NCBI GenBank assembly: GCA_032717465.1
Contig: CM064690.1
Span: 29,460,153 to 29,524,152, forward strand
Source of the DNA: Coenobita brevimanus
Lineage: Eukaryota; Arthropoda; Malacostraca; Decapoda; Coenobitidae
DNA length: 64,000 bases
Direction of reading: 5' to 3'
Below the pieces are notes generated by a model. The model saw nothing but the letters and a program-made list of their open reading frames with translations. It was not told the DNA's origin and ran no database searches. Below are positions 45,400 to 57,900 of this stretch, piece by piece (positions within the stretch are counted from its first letter, which is position 1; each line of letters begins with the position of its first letter). The position numbers and the translations under genes were made by a program.

Positions 45400-46915
45400 C
45401 CACAGGTCCAGCACTCTCTTACCTGATAGTACAGCAGAATGGCAGGTTCAAATCCCTTGGCTGTTATTCTTGTCAGCTAAGGAAGCTCCCAAAAACCTCT
45501 TCACAAGCAATTTATTTTGTTTACACCTTGCAATCCACTCCTGTGCTATTTAAATCATTATAATAATTTTATACTCTTCATAAATAACACACGCACTCAC
45601 ATTAACCATCCATATCCAAAAATAAATTGCTAGGGAAAAGGTGCTACAGAGGCTCCTTACACGACAAGAATATGAGCCCTTCTCCTGCACTCACACAATG
45701 CAGTTATACACAAAGCAGACACCACTCCTGGGAGGCTGGCAAGTTATAGGGAAGGCCAAGTGGTGTGACCCTCTCCTCACCACACACACACTCAACTTGG
45801 TGAACACAGCTGAGGTCACTTGTGCTCTGGGGTGAAAATATATACATGAACTGGCTGCTTTGTTGCTTGTGCTCACAGTTAATATAATGACTGCAATATT
45901 TTCTAGAAACTAAATGCAGTATTTTCTAGAAACTGAATGCAATGTTTTCTACACACTAAATGTAATGTTTTCTAAAATGTGAATGCATTATTTTCTATGC
46001 TCAAACTGTGTGGGACTGATTAAAGCCTGGCCAACTAGTGCGGGTATCACAGGTTGTGGTTCAACCTCTCTAGCAGTTGATCAGTCCCTGTGCACTAACT
46101 CTTTCAATATGGTGACATCTTCTGTTGGTTAATTATTACTACTATAAAATATATATATGACAGATCTTGAGTCATGAATGGGTTAATAAAGGCCAAGTCT
46201 TAGCCCTTCAAAGGTCATATCTAAGCTCTATGAGGGCCACATCTGAGCCCTCGAGTTAGAAAAATCTCTGAACAAATTAAAGTGGCCGAGAGGTAACAAC
46301 AATAAACTATGAAAAGTTGTCACCAGACCGAAGGATTTAGTAATGCAAACGACAAATGTGCACTACTGAATCTAAAAGTAGTAGTGATAAAAATGTCGCT
46401 CACGTGCACATACACATATTTTAAGGCTTTGGTGTTCTCACAGAATTTACAGTATACATGTAAATGTCAAGTACATTATATCAAATACAAGTACAATAAA
46501 AATATTAAAATATCTATACAGGTAGTGTCCAAATGGGTGGAAGCATTAAGTTTAATCACATACGCAGCTGTATGATAATGTACGGACAGAGACACAAGTA
46601 TCTTCCTAAAGTTTGATCATTACATAAAGGAAAAATTATACCATCTGAAACATGCACTTGATGAGACAGGGTTTTCACTGTATTTCATCAGTTGTAAATT
46701 TTCTTCAGAGGGAACTGGGAAGACAGTTGTTTCTTTGACTGTACATCCTGCACTACTGTATACTGTAATATTTCAATGTCATTCAATTAACAAGTGAGGT
46801 ACACAAACTCTTGGCACATCCACAGTTCTGTTTCATGTCTTTAAAATCAAGATATAGTTCAACAAAATATTAAACAACTTACTGTTGTCACAAATCAAAT
46901 TACAGCATGCACTAT
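45400..46915. other. Intergenic, one short repeat array
   Basis: At about 45888-46000 a phrase of about 27 bases (tgcaatattttctagaaactaaa) repeats four times with drift. A family B-like stretch (about 46600-46720) resembles 16190-16330 (tatcttcc(c/t)aaagtttga...ttcactgtg/a.tttgtcagc/tgta), an unassigned shared repeat. No gene. Confidence 0.45.
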
Positions 46916-46919
46916 AAGA

Positions 46920-47520
46920 GGTGTGACAAAAAAAGTTGTGATAACGGTCCTACCAATTTATAAAGACTGACCAGAGACCAACACTGTTGCTTGTGATACA
47001 TCAGTCACCCTTCTAGTTTCCATATACTGTACATCACCATAGACTACAATCCCTAATTCTAGTGTGCCACAACATCTGTGAGAAAAGATCTTACTGCTTT
47101 CATTTTTGGAGAAGAAAGGAACTATGCCAACAGAATTTCTCCCCGTATGAATTACTGTGAATGCAGCCTCCAACTTTAAAGTTTTGAAACATATGCACAA
47201 AATAGCAAGACACGTGAAATGGAATGCAGGTGGCTGTTTCACCATGACACCACAGTCAGTTGCACAACACTCATTACTCAGAAGTTCTGGACTGAAAAAA
47301 AATTACATCTGTTCCAAATCTACCTTGTTCACTTAGCACCATGCAACTTTTGGTTATGCCTCAAACCGGAGCTCATGATGAAAGGATATTGTATTGACAT
47401 AACTGAAGACATCCAATATGAAGAGCACTGAGATAAAACAATTCCAGCAATACCTTCACCAGTGGTGGGAACACTGGAACAAATGTGTGGATGCAGGAGG
47501 GGTGTACAATGAAGGGATAA
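46920..47520 (+). pseudogene. Mariner-like transposase remnant
   Basis: The plus-strand frame near 47219-47431 reads EMECRWLFHHD, then HLAPCNFWLCLKPELMMKG and a D-ITEDIQ segment, and in another frame QWWEHWNKCVDAGG. These follow the C-terminal half of a mariner transposase (HHD..., LAPCDF, the EDI helix, then the W..C block). The residue expected to be the third catalytic Asp is Asn here, and the frame is broken at the end. A word at 46920 (gtgtgacaaaaaaagttg) looks like a mariner terminus, but no matching right terminus was found. Confidence 0.6.
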
Positions 47521-48099
47521 CTGAAGTGCGTCTAACTAACCAAAAAATCAATCAAACGATGTCATGTTTCCTCTTTACAGAATTCCCATATTGAGGCTGG
47601 TTATTGCACAACTGAGGTTTTCTATGAACTGGAAGCTAAACCAAGAGCCAAAACCATTTAATTTCTTTCCTGCATTACTAGAACTGTTGAGAAAAAGGAA
47701 ATCCAAGATGTACACAGCCAACGTTCAATAAAACTGAATTTGTCAACCATTATCAAGACTCTCTTACCACACCATGCACTGTAAGTTAGAAAATCTATTA
47801 AATGACCTTTTCCTTAACCTCCATCAAAATTTATTAAAAATACTTGCAATTTGTGAGAGTACTAGTGACTAGGCAGCAAGGTATGGTAAGTCTTTCATTC
47901 TAAAGCAAGGATGTATTCCAAAATACTGCAACTGTTTCCATACAACCAGACATGTAAATTTGGGGAAATGGGCCAAATTGGCTTTATAGGTTGCCATGGA
48001 ACTGTAATAGGCAGTTTTTAACATTTACATTTAAATTAGTTTAACAAAATGACATAAAAAAGATAAACTTCCAACAAAGACTAAATGTTTTTGTTGATA

Positions 48100-48280
48100 T
48101 TCTTGGCCCATGCATATCTGGATGTGAACCTCGTGGACTGCAGGTTAAGCTGCCCTTCTGCAGTCCACCATCCTTGTTTGGGAGACAGGATGGGAGCTGA
48201 GAAATGTTTTAATAACTGGGCAGGAGATCCACCCAAGTACACTAGTACCTCTCCAGCACCAGGACTTATTGCACTATAAA
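48100..48280 (-). repeat. SINE-like family C copy
   Basis: gatgtgaacctcgtggactgcaggttaagctgcccttctgcagtccaccatccttgtttgggagacaggatgggagctgag then ccaagtacactagtacctctccagca, the reversed family C body. Confidence 0.65.
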
Positions 48281-48299
48281 GAAAAGAGAAAGCAGACAA

Positions 48300-48663
48300 A
48301 AATAAGTCATGGTTATGAACACTTCTAAAAATACGGTAATAATTCTTTAAAATATTACAGGTTTGTATTTCATCATTACGAATTACTGTACACAGTAAGG
48401 CCTTGCTATAAGCATTTTTTTTCTGGTGTGCTTTATACAGTATCATTAAGTTCACAGTCAAGAAAAACTGAATAAGGAAATAACTGCCATTTCAAAAAGT
48501 ATCTCCTAAACAAATAAGAGGATCTAGTGGTGGCAATAACAAAATAGTGCATCATCAGACTGAATGGGTTATGGCAAAAGTTGTCAATATTATAAATTTC
48601 ATGTGACTAAACTCACAAGGATTCAAATGCAGAATGGTACAAGCTTATTATTTTATGGGGGGG

Positions 48664-48696
<33 letters not shown>

Positions 48697-48700
48697 AATA
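48300..48700. other. Intergenic with a poly-A tract
   Basis: Nothing recognised apart from a long A run at about 48665-48695 preceded by ggggggg. Confidence 0.6.
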
Positions 48701-48819
48701 ATCCTTTTTTTCGAGCGTGTACAATATATCAATATACCCTGGCTGTACTTCCAGACATGCACCTTGGGAAAGATCTCTCATACTCAGTGGCCTAAACTCT
48801 TCCCATCAGTGATATATTT

Positions 48820-49051
48820 TCATTTTATTCTTGTTACCTACCAATAATTTTAACTTAGCAGAGAATTCAAACCAGAGAGGTTATATATAGCTGTCATTAA
48901 CTATCCAGCTCAAAAAATCTACTCTAAAGCAAATACAACCATCTGGAGGTAGCAAGAATAAAAATACAAAACTACATTAATGAACTGAAGGGGTTAATGA
49001 AGGTTCTATCTAACCCCTCTAGGTCAAAAAGTCTCTACTAAGCTGGGGGGG

Positions 49052-49085
<34 letters not shown>

Positions 49086-49155
49086 CTAAAGGTAGTAAGA
49101 ACAAAATTAACAAATATAAATCATCAGACTGAAGGAGTTTAAAGGCTGGTTGGAA
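48820..49155. repeat. Two adjacent foldback family B copies
   Basis: First copy: ttattcttgttacctaccaataatttta...gaggttatatatagctgtcattaac...agcaaatacaaccatctggaggtagcaagaataaaaa. Second copy: gaaggggttaatgaaggttctatctaacccctctaggtcaaaaagtctct...atcatctaaaggtagtaagaac. A poly-A run splits the second. Confidence 0.65.
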
Positions 49156-49169
49156 GATTTTTAGAATTT

Positions 49170-49465
49170 TGAAGAAAATATGACTGGCCTTTGGCATCCC
49201 TGTTTAATTAGTGATGCGATAGTCACTGAACTGACTCTAGATGCAAGGTAGCTGGAGGTGCATAAGTGTGGATGCTTATGCCAGTGAGGTGGAGGAAGGA
49301 TTCTGGGAGCTTGAACGATGAGTGAATGAAGAGTGCGGACCATTTAGTTGGGCAGACTTTTGCTTGTTCTCCTTCTATCAGGTTATTATCTGCTCTGGAC
49401 CCTAACTCACCCCACCTTTAGGTAGGAGGAGGAATGTTAAGATGATGATGATGATTATAAACCTA
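49170..49465 (+). repeat. SINE-like family E copy
   Basis: Contains ccagtgaggtggaggaaggattctgggagcttgaacgatgagtgaatg, accatttagttgggcagact, ctggaccctaactcaccccacctttaggtagg and a (gatgat) tail. Confidence 0.7.
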
Positions 49466-49609
49466 TTCAGTCTTATACTTTTACTTTTACTCACACTATC
49501 TTCAAAACATTTTACATATGTTAAAAAAAAAAAAATCTGAATGTAAGGGTTTACATGCAGCCTTCTTTAACCCCTTCAATATGAGAGGGTTTTCCTAAAC
49601 TGAATACTC

Positions 49610-49830
49610 TCACCTGACATCAGCAATAACAGCAGTAGTTGTTGTAGCCCCTGGTTTATCAGAAATGTGAACTCTGTGAACTACTGGTTTAAATTCTTCT
49701 CCCAGTCTACCATCCTCCTTCTGGGGGCTAGGAAAGTAGTTGGGCGACATTTGTATATCCAGGTAGTTGAGCCTCCCTGTCATATCAGTGCCACCACATG
49801 AGGGCATCCCTGTTTAGCACCAATAGTAAT
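49610..49830 (-). repeat. SINE-like family C copy
   Basis: agcagtagttgttgtagcccctgg, ttctcccagtctaccatcctccttctgggggctagg, ttgtatatccaggtagttgagcc and tcagtgccaccacatgagggcatccctg, the reversed family body with its CTA-rich end first. Confidence 0.7.
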
Positions 49831-49859
49831 GAGGTAATGAAATAAAAAAATGCATTTAA

Positions 49860-50330
49860 CTACAGTATACACGCTGACTGAAAGGCTCGTAAACTCTCTC
49901 TCTTATTCTCTTCAGTACTAAAGGTCCCTCCAAAGCTGAATAAAATTATCTGGCTATAGCTATAAGTAAATAATGACATCTTCAGCTTGAGTGGGCTAAC
50001 CACCTTTAGTCTGATGACTTATTTTACACTTAATTCTCACTGCTTCCACACAGATCTGTTCATCTTAGAATATACACTTCACACTGGAGGGGTTAGATAT
50101 AGCCATCACTAACCTCTTCACTATACTCTCTTTACCCTAACTTGGCCTGAAACTGCCATCTTTCCCTCTTGAATGTCGAGTTGTGACAGAGTAACACTGC
50201 CACATAAAGCTACGCACAAAATAGTACCATGAACACGATGTAGAGCCACAGCATTGTTTTTTTCTGTCACTGTGTTATGTGAAATAAGCTGCAAAAGAAT
50301 GAAAGTCTGGGCCAGGTTAATTTGAATAGT
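49860..50330. repeat. Family B copy joined to family A copy
   Basis: 49910-50115: gctgaataaaattatctggc... and cactggaggggttagatatagccatcactaacctcttcac (family B). 50128-50330: ctttaccctaacttggcctgaaactgccatctttccctcttgaatgtcgagttgtgaca...aagctgcaaaagaatgaaagtctgggccagg (family A). A partial family A right half follows at 50460-50536. Confidence 0.75.
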
Positions 50331-50894
50331 ATGTAAAATTTCCTGGTGTTTTAAGTCTCTCATGCTCCTATGGCTCACTCTCAGCTGGTTATAATCCTCT
50401 AGCATTGGCTGGAATGAAGTACTTGTGTATTTCCCACCATGAAAAGGTTAATGGTGACAGTATTTACTCTTTCACTGAGTCATGTGAAACAAGGCGCAAA
50501 AAAGAATGAAAATCTGGGAGAGGTCTGGGTAAAAAGCGTATAATCGGGTGCTATCCCAAGCTGAATAAAATTGTACAGTACCAGCAAGAATATAACAAAT
50601 TACATCCTTGAGTTAAAACCTACACATTGTCATCACCATAAATAAAACACAAAAATAGCTGTGACAGCAACAGCATAAAACTAAATATCACATCACTGTA
50701 CAGCAGTGCATATTCAAAAATAAAAACTATGTATAAGTTACAATCAATAATACAGTAATACCTTTTTATTTCAGTTTCCCAGTATCAAGCTTAAAAAAAA
50801 CAAAAAAAGCCGGGGTCCATGGCTTGGCTATCAGTCTATTACATTTAATACTAAAGTCCACCTGCCTCTTCTGTTTCTATATCATCACTAGATT

Positions 50895-51130
50895 TTTCTA
50901 TCTATGTATCAATCTAGTGCCAGGCATTTTAATCCTGAAAGGGGCTGCCACAAATAAACTGCATCCACATTGCCCTCTCCTTTGCCATTTGCCTGCCCTC
51001 CCTCCAACTCACATTCCCCTCTCTCGTATCTTTCTCCACACCATCCCTCCATCTCATCCTTGGTCGCCCCTCCTCCCCTCCACCTCCACTGTACCCACAT
51101 ACACTCTTCCAGTTGTCTCTCATTCACGGA
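50895..51130 (-). mobile_element. Antisense 3' LINE fragment
   Basis: The minus strand shows GRPRMRWRDGVEK and the surrounding Arg/Gly-rich LINE C-terminus. The plus strand reads catcctgaaaggggctgccacaaataaactgcatcc...ccctccatctcatccttgg, the LINE 3' region. Confidence 0.7.
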
Positions 51131-51844
51131 CCCTTATACAGTATGTGATGCAGTGGTCTGAGGGGTATATTATCATTTATTCGTGGATGATATACAGTAT
51201 GCATCTATAGACCCAGCAATGAGAGAAGCTGGGAAGGTGAAAGGATTGTAATATTTCACTGTACATTCAACAGTCTTGCATCAGTGTGGCCAGTCCAATT
51301 TATTTAACATTCTTGCAGCAAACTGGCCAGTCTGGGACTCTTAACATACTTGCATTAATGTAGCCAGAGTGACTGGTACTCTAAAATTCTCACATCAGTG
51401 TGGCCAGTCAGGCAGTCAAGCATTCTTGCACTGGTGTGGCCATTCCATCATTTCATCAACCTACCAGGTGGCCATTCCATTATTTCATCAACCTACCAGG
51501 CTAACTGGGGAGGAAATAAAGAAGTATTACAGTATAGCTACTCCCATACTTGTGAACTTTCAGAAATATAATAATTTAGAAGCATTATCACGTTATTTTC
51601 TCGTTGACATAAAAATACTGGTACTGTACCGGTAGCATGGTAAATGGTGTACAGTACTTATTTTGACTTAATGACAAAGTTACTAATGATAACATTTCCT
51701 TGAAGCAATTGGGACAACACTGGTCAGTTTCTACCTGTGTTCATAATGATCACCTATGATATGTACATCTGGCTTCTGGTATGAACAAATTCTGGTTGAA
51801 GAAATAAGAAAATAATCCCTGGAACCATTTAAGTTTGAAAGCAT

Positions 51845-51950
51845 GGGAATAACTGTTTACATTTTTTCTGGATCCTACCTCACCCCATCCTTAACGGGGG
51901 AAAAAAAAGGGGTCAGGAAAATGATGATTATGATGATGATAATGATCCTT
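51845..51950 (+). repeat. Family E fragment abutting the ATG13 stop codon
   Basis: tttttctggatcctacctcaccccatccttaacggggg...ggtcaggaaaatgatgattatgatgatgat is the family E end with its GAT tail. It finishes five bases from the ATG13 stop at 51955, so the ATG13 3' UTR begins inside the repeat. Confidence 0.65.
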
Positions 51951-51954
51951 AAGT

Positions 51955-54900
51955 TTAGTCAGGGGTGTTTGGACTGTTTTCCGAGTTGAGGGACCGGACC
52001 AGCTCATCGTACTCATCCTGGTACCCCTCAAAGGTCAGCAGCTGCTCGGCAAGGTCACTGATCTCGTCCTCGGGAGTGTCAGCAAACATACGTAGTGGTG
52101 GCGCACTCTGACACTCGCGATAAAATGTCCCAAGATCACTGCCACTCTCACACGTATCAGCAAACGGAGTTTTCTGCGGAGCGATGATAAGCTGTAATTA
52201 CTATACATCAAGACCTTGCCAATCACTAACACTGACAAAGCTTGTAATTATCCTCTTTTAACTTGGCCTAAAACTGCCATTCCTCTATCCTGAATACTGA
52301 GCTGTAATAAAAGACCGACACAGATCATCATGCTGGTCACGAAGTACAGTACTATTAAAATGATGGAGTCATGGTATTGTCTTGCTCTGACACTGAGCTA
52401 CATTTACACATACATCAATGGGTGGCCCTTAAGGAATGCTGCTCTGTCCATATCTGTTAAGCGCATTAAGTGGTGCCATATATGTTTTGAGAGGTGCAGT
52501 GTGAGAAGTGGAAGCAGAGAGGGCACAGGAAGACCAAGGATAAGATGGAAGAATGGGGTGATGTGGTATAAGAGTGAGGGTGGTGTGAGTTGGAGGAAGG
52601 ACAGCCTAACGGGAGAAGACGGGCTGACATGGAGGAATTTATTTTTGACCACCTGCTCCAGGACTGGGGAGTCTGGAAAGCCAGACTGATAGACAGTGAC
52701 AGACAGGCAGATAGATACAGGGACATTACAGAAATCAGAATAAGGCAGTGAAAGGGAAGCGAGGATGTACCCACCAGTTCGACCATAACAAAGTCTGTGT
52801 CATCCTTGAGTTGTGCTGATGTGGTGGACTTGTGGGATCCATCAGAGCCCGTCATCACTATCTTAGCTTCGCCATCGCCCCCACCTGTGCCACCACATGC
52901 ACCTCGATCCTGTAGACGTACAATGCATGTGATAATGGGTAGATAAAGTTACAGACTTAGGGCTGTTAAGAGAAGAGTTGCTGAAAGCAAATTAAAAGAA
53001 AACTTGGAATGAGGCCATATACTGTGTCCTCTGGGGTAAGGGACTGAATAGAGAGGCTGCTACAGATCTGGGAGTCATTAGGTGACAGCAATTATTAGGT
53101 GACGATGGCAGATGCAGGCATGCACGTTGGAGCCTTTACATCCATCCATCATCCAATCATAAACTGCCCCATGAGGAGTGTAGGAGCCCAGGGCTAGGTG
53201 AGTTGGTCCTGGCATTTAAGATGAGAGTGACCAGGCTCACTCATCGCCGAGTGGCATTAGGCTACGTGAGCAATAAACCCCAACCACCCCTTGGATATAA
53301 ACTTTTACCGGTTTAATCCGATTAGAGCACTGTAATTACCCACTAAAGCACCAGATGCCAAAATTTGGTTATATGGTTACCACCCAGCATAGAAAATGAT
53401 TTCTTGGTGTACAGGAAACCATCTGGCACATCACTCAGTGTAGGGTCACCCATAGACAGATGGAAGAGGAAAGAATGAAGGAATGAAAGACAGGAGAGGA
53501 AGGATGGACAGAAGGAAGAGAGAAAAAAAGGGCAGGCACCTGGGAGCAGAACTACATCGAGTAAGTGGATGGTGACACGCTGAAGGTCAACCTGTCCATT
53601 CCCTCATGTTTAGCAGTCCTTTCAAATGCAATAAACCTTCACAAGTCATCACACTGGTGTAACACCCATCATCCACACTGAATACATGCTACAGCTGTCT
53701 CATTCAGGATTAGTATGATGTTATTAGCAAAAATGACAAGCCAGTCCACACCTTTTTGTGAGAGCATCAATATAACTGGGGGATTAACTGCCTGGTTATA
53801 CAAATGTCCCTCAGCTACTTCCCTATCCTCTAAAGGACAATGGTGGATCGTGGATGAAATGCAACATAAGCCTGCAGTTCACTGTCTTCACATTTCAGAT
53901 GAATGTGGGGCTATAACTACTACTACTACTACAACTGAACTACCACTGTCAGTACTACTATTACTCCATTACCACCACCATCACCACTACTACTATACTA
54001 CTATCCTAAGCTAACCTGAGTCTTTTCCTGAGTAGCTATGGCTGTGGCCCCCTCACACTTGTCCGCCTTCTTGTCCTCTAGGGTGGAGGTGAGCAGGTTG
54101 GAGAAGGGGATGTCCGGCAGGAAAAAGTCATCGGGATTGGGTGGTTTGGGTTCAACAAAGGCCACGGACACTTTGCGCTCTGGCTGCGGCTGAACATATC
54201 CTCTCCCACCACTCTCGCTGAAACATTATCATCATTGAAACTCATTATCATCATCATCATCTCCCGTTTCATTTCAAAGCCTGCATAGCACTAGCCACTT
54301 TTCTTCCCTTTCATACTTCAATTTCTATTTCCCCAGCACATTCTCCTCTCTTCTCCATCACTGCACCCAGGTACTAGAACAACAAAACTTCTCTAATTAA
54401 CAAGTAGCAAACGTTTTTCAATCCCTTCTATCTAGGTGGATGCTTCTCCTACCTGCCAATGTGATATACCTGTTGGTGCGAGAGCGTGGGGTTGACGGCT
54501 GGTCTGGTGGGGACGCAGTAAACAGTCGGGCAGCATCTTGACTGTCATCTGATGCCTGGGTCCCTTCAGTGCTCTCACAACCTCTGCAGAAATATGATAC
54601 TTCTCATCCATCCATCCATCCATCATCTTAATCTGTGTTGCCCCATGATAAGCGTAGGAGCCTTGGGCTAGGCAAGTTGGTTCTGAAGTTTAAGATGAGT
54701 GACCAGCCTCACTCGTCCCTGAGTAGCATTACGTGAGTAATAAACCTCAACCACCCTGTGGATATGAACTGACACAGGCTCAATCCGGCTGGGACGCTGT
54801 TATTACCCGCAAAACCACCAGGTGCCATAGTTTGGTTATTTGGTTACCACCCAGCATTGTTAATGGTTTCCTGGTGTACAGGAAACCATCTGACTCATCA

Positions 54901-57900
54901 CTCGGTGTAGAGTCACCCGTATATGAATGCAAGAGAAAAGAATGAAGGAAAGAACAATGTAAGAGGAAGGAAGGAAAGAAGGAAGGAGGAGAGGAAAGGG
55001 CAGCCATCTGAGAGCAGCACTACATTGAGTGAGTGGACGGTGAGTGCCCCCATCTACCACCATATAGTATTATACTAATTTCTCTCTGAATATTTACATG
55101 TCTTACTTAAAACTACCAAGGTCAGTGACTACCAAGTTAAAGAAGGATTTTGTTCTAGGAAAAAATATTATCTTCTGAAATAAAACAAAAAAATTATTCA
55201 AGGCAGAAAATCAACACACACTGTCTAATATGACTGGATGTGTCTATTCAGCCCGAAGTCTAAAATCAATTTTTAAAAATGATATTAAAATTCCACTCAT
55301 CCAACTGTTCTCTACCCCAAACTAGGACTGAATTATCATCCTTTCAAAGAAAAGACTACATCTCTTACCACTCTACCAAACAGGAATGATAGTACAATTA
55401 ATTTGTGTTGCACATTGCGTTCTACCTTATTTTGATGCTAAAAGTAATGTTAAAAAGGCAACTACGCACAAAGACTTATGGTAGCAGCAGTACTTGTATC
55501 CCCACGTTCACCTGGCTGTGAACCCAGTGTGCTACAGAGAGAAGTTACCTTTTTCTGCAGTTCACCATGCTCCATGTGGGGGAAAGGGATAGCTAAGAGA
55601 AGATTTTATGACCCAGCAGTGGAGATGCCCTGCAATAACAGTGCCACCACATGAAGGAATCCCTCACCAGTATACACAAGGAACTAGCTGAAAACAAACG
55701 TCTCGTCTACCTCTCAGGTCCACGTCGGCAGTGCCGCGGAGAAACCTCTGGTTTGAAGTGGTCGCTCTTGAGCATGATGGGGTCATGTGCAGGGGGTCGA
55801 GATGGAGGGTTGAGGGTGATCTTTGTGCGGTAGCTGACGCACAGTAGCAACGTTGACTCAGGGGTGGTTACCTGCCCTAGACGAGCTTGTACCGGGCTCT
55901 CTCCTGCAACACAGTCAACTTAGTGGGAAGACAAGCAATAAAGCTACTTCAGTACATTATGTATATCTACTGAGCTGCGAGTAAATCACAAGAAGTCTGA
56001 ATGCTTAACTCATTTGTAGTTACTCTGTGCCGTGAAAAACTATTCAGTACCCTGCAGCAGCTACAAATAATTTTGAACAACACACCGTTACCATCCCCCA
56101 CAGATCACCACCTAATGACTATAAACAGTCACAATTTTAGCGTGATGGAGTAAAAAAAAAATACGAAGAGTATACATAAGTATATATAAAAAAAAAAAAA
56201 AAAAAAAATGCATAGGCTGTCAGGATAGGCATGTGAGGTAGTCAGAATTTTGGAGGTTTTAATAATGTAGAAATAAGAGTCTGGCCCATTTACTTGGCAT
56301 GCTGTTGACAGTTTCCCTACTTTTGTACATCCTCTTCCCATGTTTTCTGGAACCTACCTCAACCCATCCTTGGGTGGGAAAAACGAGATCAGGATGATGA
56401 TAATGATGATGTGCTCAAACAAACCTCTAGCCCTTACTGACCACAAGGCATGATCACATACTCCACGCTCACCTCATTAATGCAGGTTCACAATCTGACA
56501 CACTTCAAACTTTTACTTGCTTTATTAACATTAGCTACATTATGAGTCAATAAACATCATTACTAAGTATATCATATGCTCTATCTGTCTGTTGTCAGAT
56601 GCCTTCATCCAACAAGAGGTGGCCACAAACAAATCGTCTCCACATCGCTCTGTCCTCTGGCATTTGGCTGCCCTTCCTCCTATTCCCACCCCCCTCCTTC
56701 ATATATCTCTCCATTCCTCCATCTCATCACAGTACTGTACACTGTAGCTACTAATATGTAGCTACTAATATGACTACACTGTACTCATTCTTCTCTTAAA
56801 ACACTACACTACACTGAAATATTACATTCTCAAAATAGAAATCTCTTCCCCCTACCCAATCTTCTAATTATACAGCATGCTAGAAAAAAAAAAAAATGCA
56901 TCACTATGTTTGCATTATTCTAAGTACCATGAAAATTAATGCTGTGTGAAGTTATCTTAATCCACTTAATCTGATGACACGTATTTTTATTTTTTATTTA
57001 TTTATTTATTTATTTATTATTATTATTATTATTATTTTTTTTTTTTTTGGGGGGGGTGTAACTTTGCTACTTCAAGATGATTCAGTAAATGAAGGATACA
57101 TTTCACATCTGTAGTTTGGAAAGTCTCTCTAAAGATGAACAAAAATAATCAGGAGAAAAGAAGAATAAAAAAAATGATGGAGGTGGGGGGGGGGGGCATC
57201 ACCAGAGTGAAAGGTTTAATTTTTTTCTGCTCACACTCTTTAGACACCAAAAAATCTTGTTAACTTTTTGGACAGTATGTGAAATAAATATATGTAAATA
57301 AATAAATAAATGAATGATTAACTGATGACTCATATCAGAATACAACCCTACAGGCCAAAATCTGAGATAAAGCACAAACTTACCTAGCAATTCATAGTTG
57401 GGATCACCAAGATAAACTCTGTAGCAGATAACGAATGAGTCTGCTCCCTGTCTGAAGGCCAACTTGTAGGCTGGTGTGATGCGAGTTACCGCCAACAGTG
57501 ATTTGAGCAGCACCTGAAAATCATATTAGAGTATATCTGACTACCAGTACTAAATGAATTACACCCTGTCATATGACGATGGTGGAGATGATGATGGTGA
57601 AGAAGCTGATAGTGATAACGAACAATGTGTAGTTGTAACAGCCCATACATTGTTCATTACAGGCCCTGACCTTCTCAGAGGGGAGAATGTCAGTCAGAAT
57701 TAAACCTTTCTCATGCTGGTGAAGTCTGAATGGGGATGGGGTATTATTAAGAAAAGCACTGTAAAAATCAGTGTGTTGTAATGGCTTAGAGGTGACTGGG
57801 CTTAGATGCCAAACTAAATTTATGTATGAAGGTGATGGATTGGTGAATTCATGTGGTGGCCATGATATAACCAAACAAACATCCCTCAACTCTCTCCCCT

